From Siphonodentalium dalli (Eukaryota; Mollusca; Scaphopoda; Gadilida; Siphonodentaliidae): a DNA stretch of 64,000 nucleotides. The stretch spans positions 91,427,845 through 91,491,844 of the forward strand of contig CP136061.1 of NCBI GenBank assembly GCA_032622095.1, written 5' to 3'. A program made the position numbers and the translations under genes. Numbering within the stretch: position 1 is the stretch's first letter; every line of letters begins with the position of its first letter. Below, piece by piece: positions 24,291 to 33,879 of the stretch. The notes beneath the pieces were generated by a model that saw nothing but the letters and a program-made list of their open reading frames with translations, did not search any database and was not told the DNA's origin.

Positions 24291-24543
24291 ATATCACGAT
24301 TGTTCGGGCGGTAGAGAAAGCACTTAACACTTTGACGTTAAAAATGACAAATGTTTCCTGACGTTGTGTTTCTTTTCAGTGCATTATCTGTTAGTTTCAC
24401 CATTTTGATATGTTATAGATTAAATTCATGATAGTATATGCAATTAATTAAGATGTTTTAATATATGAATTCATCTTCGTTCATAAGCGATGACCAAGTA
24501 AAGTTATCAAATGCAATGATCTAGAAAAATGTTCAGTATGTTT

Positions 24544-25104
24544 CTTGTGTTCAGTTTTTATGTATAAAATATGTACAATTCCAAAAACAAAAACTAGAAA
24601 AACATTCCATATTTTCCTAACGAGGTAAGAAATATATCAAATCATGTGTACCAAATAATAGATAATGATCTAACGAAATTAAAAACATTTGTTTGATCGC
24701 TATACAATAATGATCAAGAAAAATATGCATGTTGATCCGTCTCTGAAAAAACACAACTTGAGGAAATACTTGTCAATTTTTAAGCTCGATGCGTTGTGTT
24801 TTCATTGACGCCCGTGTAACAATCTTGTGTTCAGTTTTATGTATAAAATATGAACAACTCCAAAAACAAAAACTAGAAAAACATTCCATATTTTCCTAAC
24901 GAGGTAATAAATATATCTATCATGTGTACCAAATAATAGATAATGATCTAACGAAATTAAAAACATTTGTTTGATCGCTATGCAATAATGATCAAGAAAA
25001 ATATGCATGTTGATCCGTCTCTGAAAAAACACAACGTCAGGAAATATTTGTCAATTTTAACGCCAACGCGACATGTGATTTCATTGTCGCCCGTGTCAAA
25101 TGTA
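24544..25104. repeat. 280 bp tandem duplication in the divergent intergenic region
   Basis: 24544-24823 is repeated at 24824-25104 with an exact 280 bp offset and high identity (for example CTTGTGTTCAGTTTTTATG vs CTTGTGTTCAGTTTTATG). It lies between two divergent genes and ends just before the second start codon, so it probably duplicates promoter sequence. No coding frame is supported in it. Confidence 0.9.
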
Positions 25105-25142
25105 TACAAATATTTTCACTTTTTCAGTGAACTTCATTCATT

Positions 25143-25496
25143 ATGCCGTCTTTAAAGAAATTTCTCAAGAAGTTGTGGAGGAAGAGAGATTCGTCAGAGG
25201 AGACGGAAATAAAAAGATATAGGAAATGGCAGGATTCTCCTAAACAAAGTATGGTTCAGAAGCAGATGATAAGAGATTTTTTGGCTCGCCGACGACCATT
25301 GCCTAAAGTATGTGATGTTCAAGAATCAAGCAATCTTGATCTCGTGGAGATCTTGTCACAGATCAAGAAGAAAGATCTGTGCAATGCAGCGATTGACAGC
25401 TTTGCTCAGGCTGGTGCGGCGCACAGATCAAATCCTATTTGGTCTGTGACAATTAATCCCAACGGGATATATCCTGATTTGTCAGAATTCTTATGA
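25143..25496 (+). CDS. Small basic Polinton protein, unknown function
   Basis: 117 residues with an ATG start at 25143 and an intact frame. The first ~55 residues are strongly basic (PSLKKFLKKLWRKRD, later FLARRRPLPK). The C-terminal half is mixed, with an SxxDLVEIL segment and a final IYPDLSEFL. I do not recognise it. The basic N-terminus would suit nucleic acid or membrane contact, which is inference. It is divergent from the gene at 24290 across a duplicated promoter region. A histone-type stem-loop begins exactly 19 nt after its stop codon, suggesting co-regulation with that neighbour. Confidence 0.65.
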   Translation: MPSLKKFLKKLWRKRDSSEETEIKRYRKWQDSPKQSMVQKQMIRDFLARRRPLPKVCDVQESSNLDLVEILSQIKKKDLCNAAIDSFAQAGAAHRSNPIWSVTINPNGIYPDLSEFL

Positions 25497-25515
25497 ATCC
25501 TGGAAAAGAGAAAAC

Positions 25516-25531
25516 GGCCCTTTACAGGGCC
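25516..25531 (+). promoter_or_regulatory. Histone-type 3' stem-loop for the 117-residue gene
   Basis: GGCCCTTTACAGGGCC forms a 6 bp stem with a four-base loop. The 5' flank is AAAAC and the 3' flank ACCCA, the classic histone context. It starts 19 nt after the stop, the same spacing as at 23764. Thirteen nt downstream lies AAAAGGTTACTCTTTCATAGCT, matching the element AAAAGATACTCTTGATAGCT after the other stem-loop. The loop (TTAC) deviates slightly from the usual TTTC. Confidence 0.8.
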
Positions 25532-25619
25532 ACCCACATTTCCCAAAAGGTTACTCTTTCATAGCTGAAAAAACAAAACACGATTGTCCAATTCATAATT
25601 TATTCACACAACATAATTT

Positions 25620-26219
25620 TCAATTGTTTGTGTCGATTCGTTTATCTGTTTTTGGAATGTAGAATGGTCTCAGCTTCTTTTTCTTGGAAGTTTTCTTAGA
25701 ATTTTCAATTTCTGGATGTTTATCTTCAGATTTGTTCTGTGAATCATTCGTAGGATCAACAGGTCGGTCTTGTTTGGAAAAATCTGATGTTGTAGACATC
25801 TCTTCAGTTTTGATATCTGCATTTGTTCTTGTATTTTTACTGCTTGTAGACTTTTGTATAGTTTTCACATTTGTTTTGTCGCCAAAATCTACTTTACAAT
25901 GGAAGGACCAATGGGTGTCTTGTCCGCATTTGTAACAGTAACCATATGGCGGTTTCCAATTTTTATCAGCTTTGTTTTTCTCTTGTTTCTCTTTCCATTG
26001 CATTTTGTTACAAAGTTTAAACAAATCGGTAGAGATCTGTCTCAATTCGACAAGATTATCTTGAATTTTTCTAGTCTGTGGTTGTGTAGATTTTTTTGAA
26101 TTTTCTTTATGTAGCTCAATATCGCTCTCTTCATTAACTGCAGGCCTTGGTCTTTTTCTAACAATATCTTCTTCGCTGGTGGCGTCGTCTGAAACAGGTC
26201 TTTTAATTCTCTTAAACAT
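25620..26219 (-). CDS. Zinc-knuckle (CCHC) protein of the Polinton
   Basis: About 199 residues from the ATG at 26219. The first ~28 residues (MFKRIKRPVSDDATSEEDIV and on) equal those of the polymerase gene starting at 26416, because both starts lie on a ~400 bp palindrome. Around residues 90-105 there is a CX2CX4HX4C zinc knuckle (CYKCGQDTHWSFHC), the type found in retroviral nucleocapsid and other single-strand nucleic-acid-binding proteins. The rest is Lys/Ser/Thr-rich and probably disordered. The frame is intact. A CCHC knuckle is not a standard Polinton gene, so this may be a captured or newly formed gene. Nucleic-acid binding is inferred from the motif only. Confidence 0.7.
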   Translation of the reverse strand: MFKRIKRPVSDDATSEEDIVRKRPRPAVNEESDIELHKENSKKSTQPQTRKIQDNLVELRQISTDLFKLCNKMQWKEKQEKNKADKNWKPPYGYCYKCGQDTHWSFHCKVDFGDKTNVKTIQKSTSSKNTRTNADIKTEEMSTTSDFSKQDRPVDPTNDSQNKSEDKHPEIENSKKTSKKKKLRPFYIPKTDKRIDTNN

Positions 26220-26520
26220 TTTTGTCTTGAGTTTTGTCAGCAAAAAATATTGCGACTGGCTTCTTCGGAGTTGAAGTGTAAAGTGTAGAATTACACCTGC
26301 TTTTATAGCATTGAATGCATCGAATGCTATAAAAGCAGGTGTGATTCTACACTTTACACTTCAACTCCGAAGAAGCCAGTCGCAATATTTTTTGCTGACA
26401 AAACTCAAGACAAAAATGTTTAAGAGAATTAAAAGACCTGTTTCAGACGACGCCACCAGCGAAGAAGATATTGTTAGAAAAAGACCAAGGCCTGCAGTTA
26501 TTGAAGAGAGTGATATGGAA
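26115..26520. repeat. ~400 bp near-perfect palindrome: shared divergent promoter and gene starts
   Basis: The centre is at 26317/26318 (ATGCAT). The arms of ~200 bp are almost identical. ATG codons at 26219 (minus) and 26416 (plus) are exactly symmetric about the centre. Each arm includes ~98 bp of upstream sequence and ~28 codons, ending at GAGAG(C/T)GATAT. Confidence 0.95.
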
Positions 26521-29500
26521 ACTGATGGGGCAGAAAGTGAAGAAAGTTCTAGTGATGGGCAGATTGGACGCGGTCGAAGACAGAATAGAGAAATTGGTGC
26601 GAAGAGAAAGAGAAGTCTGGCTAGAGAGCGTGTTGTGTTCAATCCAACAAAATATTTCAAATTGGAGCTGAACTCGGAGAAATTTTCCAGAAAATTTAAA
26701 TCAGCAGCACGACAATTTGGTGTGAAATTCGAGAAATTTACAGATCCAATAGAGAACATTCCAGAGATATTTGAGAAGTTGACAGAAGAATTGAAACAGA
26801 AATGTTCAGCAAATGAGAAGACAAGAATCAGAGTTACGATAAATCATCCAGGACTTGATATGAGCATTTTCATTCCATTCACAAAAGCCAGTGAATTGAA
26901 TGGTGGGACACTCATGGATAATATTCAAAATGTAGTTCAATCAAATGCAGACTTTACAATTCATGACGGTGCACTCAATTTCGAAATCTTCGTTACAGAT
27001 ATTCCGGAAGGTGGTACACGACACTCACTACATTATGGACCATTTGCTGACAAGAACAAGCTGACAAAAGTAAAAAGAAGTATTGTCCGGATTGAAAATG
27101 CTGATGATGCTATGTGTATGGCAAGATCTATTGTCGTCGGAATGTGTAAGGCAGATAGTGATTGATCTGCGTGCTGGTCAAAGAAATGGAAAAGAATAAG
27201 ACAATCAATATACACAGCACAAACAGATGCCGCACAAAATCTACTCAACCGTGCTGGCATTCCGCACGATACAGTTTGTGGTATCAATGAGTTCCACAAG
27301 ATTCAAGAAATATTGTATCCAGAATATGTTGTGAAAATTCACAATGAATTTGCTGGTGCTGGATTTCTATTTGAACCTGCAGAAATGTGTTCGGAGAGCA
27401 AATGTGTACACATCTACTACAACAACAATCACTTCGACACCATAACATCAATCAAAGGAGTTCTAGGCCCCACCTACTACTGCGAATTCTGTGACATTGG
27501 ATTCAAAAGTCGTGGCGATCATCGATACAGATTTGTTTGTGCATGCTGGTCATTGACACAGTGTAATTTCACAAATTGGGTGAAGTGTAGAACGTGTCGA
27601 CGATCATTCAGAAGTAAATCCTGTTTCGACAACAATTTGAAGACGGAAGGAAAACAGAAAAGAAAAATATGTGATTTGGTTCAACTATGCAACAATTGTG
27701 ATGAAGAAATTCTCACCAATAAATCAAGCAGACATATATGTGCGGGGTTGAAGAAATGCAAACATTGCAAAGAAATCGTTGAAGCAGATCACAGGTGCTC
27801 CATTCCAAAATATGAATCACTGGAAAAGAAACCTGCAAAGATTCCATATGTATTCTTTGACTTTGAATGCAGACAAGACACAGGTGTTCATATTCCAAAC
27901 TTCTGTGTTGCACATACCGCTTGTGGAGATTGCATGTGTAAACCAATCGAAGAAAAATGTGAAACATGCGGACCGGATTCCAGAGAATTTGTATTCAAGG
28001 GTGACAACGTTTTAACAGACTTCACAAACTGGTTATTCCACCAAGATCACAAAGGATGTGTTGCAATAGCACATAATGCTCAGGGATACGATGCACAGTT
28101 TCTACTTCAAGCACTCATACAAAGTGGAATTCATAAACCAGAACTGATCATGAATGGAAACAAAATTCTCAGTTTAAAATGCCACAGCGTGAAAGTTATT
28201 GATTCTCTGAGTTTTCTGATGATGCTGCTTTCAAAGTTTCCACAAACTTTTCAGCTGAATGAGATGACGAAAGGACACTTTCCACATTGGGCGAATTCAC
28301 CAAAGTTTCAAAATTACATTGGACCTTACTTGGCTTCTGATTACTACAAACCAGACATGATGAGCGTGGAAAATCGAGAGAAATTCTTTGAATGGTACAA
28401 TGAGAAAATAGAAAATTACGTGATATTCAACTTCCAAGAAGAGATGGAGAAGTACTGCAAATCAGACGTGGATATTCTTCGCCGTGGATGTGGAAATTTC
28501 AGGAAATACATATTGGAAACAGAACAGATTGACCCGTTCATTGAGTCAATAACATTGGCGTAAGTTTGCAATTTGGCATGGATGAAGAATTCAATGCCAG
28601 AGAAAACAATTGGAATCATTCCAGATGGTGGATACCCATGTGCTAAAAACTATTCCATGAAAGCGATACGTTGGCTTCAACATCTATCATTGTCACGTAT
28701 GATAACAATTAAGCATGCTTTGAATGGAGGAGAAATCAAGATTGTTGGACACTACGTCGATGGATATGAGGAAGCCACAAGAACAGTTTTTGAGATGAAT
28801 GGATGTCTGTTTCATGGATGTCCAAAATGTTACAACAACAGACAATACAAGAATCCCTATGCGATGCTCACCATGGAAGAATTATATACAAGAACTCAAC
28901 AGAAGAAAGATGAACTGGAAAGTCTTGGTTACAGAGTTGAATCACTTTGGGGACATCAGATCGACGAAAGAATGAAATCGGATGTGAAATTCAAACAACA
29001 AATGGAATCTTTCTACAAACATCGAGACCCTATTTTGCCAAGAGAAGCATTGTTTGGTGGACGTACAAATGCAATTCAAATTGTACGAGGAAATTGATCA
29101 AGATTCCACAAAAGAAATCAAGTTCATCGATGTGTGTTCGTTGTATCCAAATTGCAACAAATATAAATCTACCCTGTTGGACATCCAAACATTTTGAGCC
29201 AAGAGCAGATCGATCAAGAACACATTAGAGACTATGCGGGGCTTGTTAAATGTACAATTTTACCACCATCGAAATTGTATATTCCAGTTCTACCGATTCA
29301 TTGTAACAACAAAATGGTTTTTACTTAGTGCAACACTTGCGCCATCAATGAGAACGAGACATGTAACCATTCAGAAGAAGATCGAGCTATAACCGGAGTG
29401 TGGACCACGCCAGAATTATTCAAAGCAATGGATGTTGGCTACAAAATACTTGATGTGTACCAAATTTGGCATTGGACAGATTGGACAGATGAAATATACA

Positions 29501-30381
29501 AATCCTATATCGACAAACATCTAAAGATCAAACAGGAATGTAGTGGTTATCCATTTGGTGTTGAGACAGCAGAACAGAAGCAAAAGTTTGTACAGGATTA
29601 TTATGCAGCTGAGGGTATAAAATTGGAGAACATCGAGAAGAATCCAGGAAAACGCCAAATATCTAAAATTATGATTAATTGTATATGGTGTAAGAATGAA
29701 CAAAGAAATCTTATGTCAAAAACAGAGTATGTGGATAAGCCATCACGTTATTTTGAATTGCTTACTAGTAACAATATAATTGTTCAAAATGTTACACTTC
29801 TTGATGGTGACAAATTCATTCTGGTAAATTATGTTGATATTTTAGATAATATTGAACGTCATCATTCAGCAAATGTTGTTGTTGCTTCTTTTGTTACAGC
29901 GTATGCAAGATTACAATTGTATAAAGTTTTTAAAAAACTTGGAGATAGAGTGCTGTATTTTGATACAGACAGCTGTATGTATGTCAGTGATCCATCAAAG
30001 AAGAACAACAAAACTATCGAAGGAAGATTGGGGAAATGGAGTGACGAACATCCAGATGCAAAGATTGTCAAATTTGTTGGACTTGGGCCAAAGAACTACG
30101 GATATGAATACATCAAAGATGGGAGAAGATACACCAAATGTAAGGTAAAAGGTATCACTCTTGATTACAGCGCAAGTCAAAAAGTTAATTTTGAAACAAT
30201 GGTACAATGTGTTAATGATCGTGAAAATTTCAAAACTGTTGTTGAGTATCCTTCCAGAATTAAAAGACAAAAGAACCATCAACTGATTAGTGAGTGTCAA
30301 ACCAAAACTTTCAGATCGGTGTACACAAAACGAAGACTCGTTAATGGTATTCACACATATCCATACGGATGGAGATGTTGA
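26416..30381 (+). pseudogene. Protein-primed DNA polymerase B (pPolB), inactivated
   Basis: Domains run in order. A charged N-terminus is followed by a Cys-rich region (27,470-27,800). The three 3'-5' exonuclease motifs come next: FFDFE near 27,860, AHNAQGYDAQFL near 28,070 and YCKSDVDIL near 28,455. NGCLFHGCPKC is near 28,800. Polymerase motif A (DxxSLYP) lies near 29,130 in a shifted frame. Motif B near 29,670 is altered (INCIWCKNEQR where Polintons usually have a LNSFWGKF-type sequence), and motif C YFDTDS near 29,958 is intact. The gene normally replicates the element by protein priming. It is broken by TGA at 27163, TAA at 28561 and TAG at 29326, plus two compensating frameshifts near 29,078 and 29,170. 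The start is the ATG at 26416, on the palindrome arm. Confidence 0.9.
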
Positions 30382-30397
30382 GTCATTTCATGTCAAG

Positions 30398-30961
30398 ATG
30401 TTGACAGGAGTAGTACCTCCAGAATTTGCTGAGAAGATTTATGGATATTTGGTGGCACAGTCAACACTTATTCCAGAGATAAAGAAGGAATTACAAGAAG
30501 TCTGGTTTGAAAGAGAAAAGGAAGCAATACTACGATGCTGTGATGTCGACGAATGTTTACAGAGATTGGACTATCTTGAGACAAGTATATTTTCTCATTT
30601 CTCTCAAAAATATATTAAATCATTTATTAAATTAAAAACATTTTTTCTCATTGAAAGAATATCTGATTTTTGGATATTTGGTGGTGATGAACACCATTTA
30701 GATTTATAAACTTTTGATGAACATGACTATATTCATTATACAAAGTATGAAGATAATTATCCTCTTGCTAGGGGAACCTTTAAATCAGTTCCTAGGATCT
30801 ATGGGTATTTGTTAACAAAAAAAATGTCAACATATGCAAAAATTAAAAACATTATAGGAAATGATTTTTTTGTTTACAGAACAAACAGAAGAATAGAAGA
30901 CTATAATACTTGGATTATTGAAATGTTTGGAAATATTTACAGCTATGGAGATTTCTGTTGA
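30398..30961 (+). pseudogene. Unknown Polinton ORF with nonsense codon
   Basis: An ATG at 30398 opens a frame that stops at TAA 30707-30709. The same frame then continues with protein-like composition to TGA 30959-30961, about 187 codons in all. The downstream half is rich in Tyr and Phe (for example YPLARGTFKSVPRIYGYLL). The ORF follows the polymerase by 16 bp and precedes the ATPase by about 57 bp, so it sits in the rightward gene row. I do not recognise the family. The TAA could alternatively be a true stop with the remainder untranslated. Confidence 0.5.
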
Positions 30962-31018
30962 AAAACTAAATTCACACGTCGTTAAGTTCACTCTCTGATT
31001 AGGCATCAAAGTGACAAC

Positions 31019-31669
31019 ATGGAAGAATCTTTACTTTTCCAACATCCGTGTAATTTCTTTATCAGCGGACCTAGTGGATCAGGTAAAACAGAATTTGTTA
31101 AAAAAGTTATTGAATTTAAACACGATTTATTCCAAACACCACCAAAGAAAATAGTTTGGTGTTACAAAGAATGGCAAGACACATACAATCGTATAAAAGA
31201 AATTGATAACGTTGAGTTTATCGATGGTATTCCAGACGATGATGAGGAAATTGTATCAGATAAATCATTTCCTCATCTTGTTGTTTTCGATGACATGATG
31301 GGGGAACAAGATGAAGACAAAATAATGCTTTGGTTTACTAGAAAAGGTCACCATCGAAATGCTTCAATAATTTACATTAATCAAAACATGTTCCAAAAAT
31401 CAAAAAGTAGCAGAACTATAAGTTTGAATGCACACTACATGGTTTTATTTCAAAGCGTTCGAGATAAAAATCAAATAAAAGTTTTGGCTCATCAAATGCA
31501 AATCAATCATTTGAAACAAGCATACGAAGATGCAACTTCAATAAATCATGGATACATTTTAGTAGATTTTCATCCTAGAACAGAAAATTATTTGCGAATT
31601 AGAACTGATATTTTCCATAAATGGTTGACAGCTAATGACCGAGGTCCTGTCATTTATTCAAAAGTATAA
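31019..31669 (+). CDS. Packaging ATPase (A32/FtsK-HerA-like)
   Basis: 216 residues, intact, ATG at 31019. Walker A is GPSGSGKT (residues ~18-25), Walker B is LVVFDDMM (~86-93), and a polar sensor segment YINQNMF follows (~118-124). Length and layout match the Polinton/virophage-type DNA-packaging ATPase, which pumps the genome into the capsid. The preceding N-terminal hydrophobic strand (CNFFISG) is typical. Its intact frame contrasts with the broken polymerase and integrase, but absence of stops in 650 bp is weak evidence of function. Confidence 0.92.
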   Translation: MEESLLFQHPCNFFISGPSGSGKTEFVKKVIEFKHDLFQTPPKKIVWCYKEWQDTYNRIKEIDNVEFIDGIPDDDEEIVSDKSFPHLVVFDDMMGEQDEDKIMLWFTRKGHHRNASIIYINQNMFQKSKSSRTISLNAHYMVLFQSVRDKNQIKVLAHQMQINHLKQAYEDATSINHGYILVDFHPRTENYLRIRTDIFHKWLTANDRGPVIYSKV

Positions 31670-31703
31670 ATTCAGTTGTTGTTACTTTTCTCATTTTAGA
31701 ACC

Positions 31704-32291
31704 ATGTCGTCCACCAAGATGTTTAGTCATGATGAACTGTCACAAATTATAAATTTCTTCACTTTTGCAGCTGAATTATTTCTTGAAAATGATTGGAAAT
31801 TACCATCACAGACAAAAAAGTTTTTTCAGAGAAATAAAAATGTTCTTAAACAAATCTCTGATCGATCAACTGACATGGAAACAAAACGCAAATTAATTTT
31901 ACAACGAGGTGGTAGTGGGTTCCTTGGAGGAGTTTTAATTAGAAGTCTTTTGAAAAATTAATTTGAACAAACTGGTAGACAATCTAAAAGTAAATCAAAG
32001 GTTTCTCCAAAACATTCAAAGATTACACTGATGCAAACACAGCAAAGGGGTAGTCAAAAATAATCTAAACGTAAAACAAAGCTTTCTCTAAATCATTCAA
32101 AGTTTACACCGATGCAAACTCAACAAAATCAACATTCTAAATTTACACCTATACCTTCTCAGCAGAACCCTCAACATCAACCATTACAAAAAAAACCAGT
32201 TATTGATCTTGAATTTTCAAAATTTATGCCGTTGTCTGATGCATCGAAATCTGCATTCGAAGCTTTAGAATGGTTCAATCAGAAAAGATAA
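31704..32291 (+). pseudogene. Polinton structural-type protein with repeats, two nonsense codons
   Basis: The ATG at 31704 opens an 85-codon frame ending at TAA 31959-31961, just after a RGGSGFLGGVLIRSLLKN segment similar to the C-terminus of the next gene's product. The same frame continues, with another TAA at 32061-32063, to TAA 32289-32291. It shows three copies of a short repeat around HSKxTPMQTQQ, which supports a once longer protein of ~195 residues. The GG-FL segment resembles the hydrophobic tail of Polinton core-like proteins; such GG sites could be processed by an adenain-type protease, which is inference. Function unknown. Confidence 0.55.
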
Positions 32292-32347
32292 AAGATGAAA
32301 CATATAATTTTTCTGCTCATTTTGAGACAACTACTTAGACTGTGAAG

Positions 32348-32716
32348 ATGCCTTCAAAAACTAAGAGCAGGAAAGCACCGCTGATAAAAAAATATGGTGA
32401 GTTGATTGTTGCAATGAGTAAAGTTCCATCTGCATATAAAAAGAAAATGATCAACGATGCTCCGAAACAAGTGATGGATTGTATTTCAGAATGTTGTCAA
32501 AATCTGTTAAAAGGTAATGTAAAACTGAATGAAGCTCAGAACCGTAAGTTACATTCGAAGCGTAAACATATCAGATATCTTGCAGACAAGAACAAACCTT
32601 TGCAACAAAAGAAGAAAATTTTGAATAAAAAAGGTGGCTTTTTACCATTATTATTTCTTGCTCCATTGATTAGCAAAACATTAGGTGCAGTTGTTAACAA
32701 TATTTTGAAAAACTAA
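32348..32716 (+). CDS. Basic core-like protein with hydrophobic GGFLP tail
   Basis: 122 residues from the ATG at 32348. The middle is an arginine/lysine-rich helical segment (NRKLHSKRKHIRYLADKN) and the C-terminus is KKGGFLPLLFLAPLISKT. This basic-body plus GGFLPLL-tail layout recurs in Polintons and in repeat-rich invertebrate genomes and resembles adenovirus-type core peptides: DNA-binding body, membrane-active or protease-released tail. The role is inferred from composition. The frame is intact. The neighbouring upstream gene carries a related tail, suggesting an ancient duplication. Confidence 0.7.
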   Translation: MPSKTKSRKAPLIKKYGELIVAMSKVPSAYKKKMINDAPKQVMDCISECCQNLLKGNVKLNEAQNRKLHSKRKHIRYLADKNKPLQQKKKILNKKGGFLPLLFLAPLISKTLGAVVNNILKN

Positions 32717-32729
32717 ATCTCAAATAAAT

Positions 32730-33456
32730 ATGAAGAAAATGGTTATTGTACCATTCAGAATGTTGGAAGATTTCAAACAATGGAAAATGTCAGAAATGAA
32801 TAAACCTCAATTACCTCCGGATCCTGCAATTTCAAATGTTTCAGATTCTTACAAAGAATTGAAATCAGTTTATGATAAAAATATTTCTGAATCAGAAAAG
32901 TCACAGTTATTTGGAGAAAATTTGTACAAATTGAAAACTTCACAAAAATCTTTAAATTCAAAATTCAGTTTACCTGAACAAAAGTTATCTGAAAACTTTG
33001 GGAAAATGTGTGAACATATATTGGAAAGTGTGCCATCTAAACTTCGTGGTAAAGCAAAAACAAATTTTAACATTGTTGTCAACTAATCCTAAACTTAGAT
33101 GGGATGATCGTGGACAATTATTAATTTATGGAACAGAAACAGTTACTGGATCAAATATAATTGATTTGATAAACGATGTTGTTCGTCACCGAAAAGGTTT
33201 TGACACAGTTGGTTATGAAACATTCCTACGCGGATTGGGGGAACGTAATGTACCACAAGATTATGTAGGTAACAGGAATCGATGGTTGTGGATACAAAGA
33301 CATTTAAAAGAAGGTCACACTGGTGATGAGTTTCATACACCTCATGCAACTCCTAGCAGTGGCAAGTCAAGAAAACGTTCAGTTGATATTTTCACACCTC
33401 AAAGTTTTCCTAAAACCAGAAAATCTATTTTGAAAGGATGGTCCCCACTTACATAA
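32730..33456 (+). pseudogene. Conserved Polinton protein of unknown function, frameshifted
   Basis: The first part (ATG at 32730, 118 codons) has MVIVPFRMLEDF at its start. A frameshift near 33,060-33,075 moves the reading to the frame ending at 33456, which contains LRWDDRGQLLIYG, SNIIDLINDVVRHRK and a GERNVPQDYVGN segment. These phrases (W-D-x2-G, NIxDLI, N-V-P) mark a protein regularly found beside integrase in animal Polintons; its function is not known to me. The tail is basic and Pro/Ser-rich. It overlaps the integrase start by 19 bp. One single-base change would explain the break. Confidence 0.65.
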
Positions 33457-33869
33457 AATTTGACAAACTTCTAACTGAAATTTACTACAATCCAAAAGAA
33501 GTTGGTGGTTTCAGTGGAGCAAATCAACTTTTTAAAAATGCGAAAGAAACAAATAACAAAATTAAACTTTCAGATGTTAAAAAATGGTTACAATGGCAAA
33601 AAACATACACTTTGCACAAACCAATTGTTCGGAAATTTCGCAGACGTAAAACTATTGTTGCAGGAATTGATATTCAGTGGCAAGCTGATTTGGCAGATTA
33701 GCAAACTTTGCAAAAGCACAATGACAATTACAGATATTTACTTTGTGTTATTGATGTGTTCTCAAAATTTGCATGGGTTGAAAAAATTAAAGACAAAACT
33801 GGTAAAACTTTAGCTAAAACATTTCAGAAAATTCTCAAATCATGGATTCCTGCCACAAATTTGGTATAA
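33438..33869 (+). pseudogene. Retroviral-type integrase, nonsense codon and C-terminal truncation
   Basis: The start at 33438 (ATG) gives the Polinton integrase N-terminal region (FDKLLTEIYYNPKEVGGFSG, WLQWQKTYTLHKP) and the beginning of the RNase-H-fold core (GIDIQWQADLAD, the first catalytic Asp). A TAG at 33699-33701 follows at once. The same frame continues through YLLCVIDVFSKFAWV and stops at TAA 33867, where the family would enter the TD-GxEF segment with the second Asp. That Asp, the catalytic Glu and the C-terminal chromo-like region are missing, and the next gene starts 11 bp later. Integration activity is therefore lost. Confidence 0.88.
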
Positions 33870-33879
33870 AACTTTTAAC

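Noticed and set aside
26311-26415. Upstream extension of the polymerase to 26311
   Set aside because: It would start with a non-ATG codon inside the palindrome's non-coding centre; the ATG at 26416 has an exact mirror at 26219.
28555-28575. Splice donor at the polymerase TAA (GCG|TAAGT)
   Set aside because: The phrase resembles GTAAGT, but no acceptor is needed: the frame continues directly with polymerase sequence after the stop.
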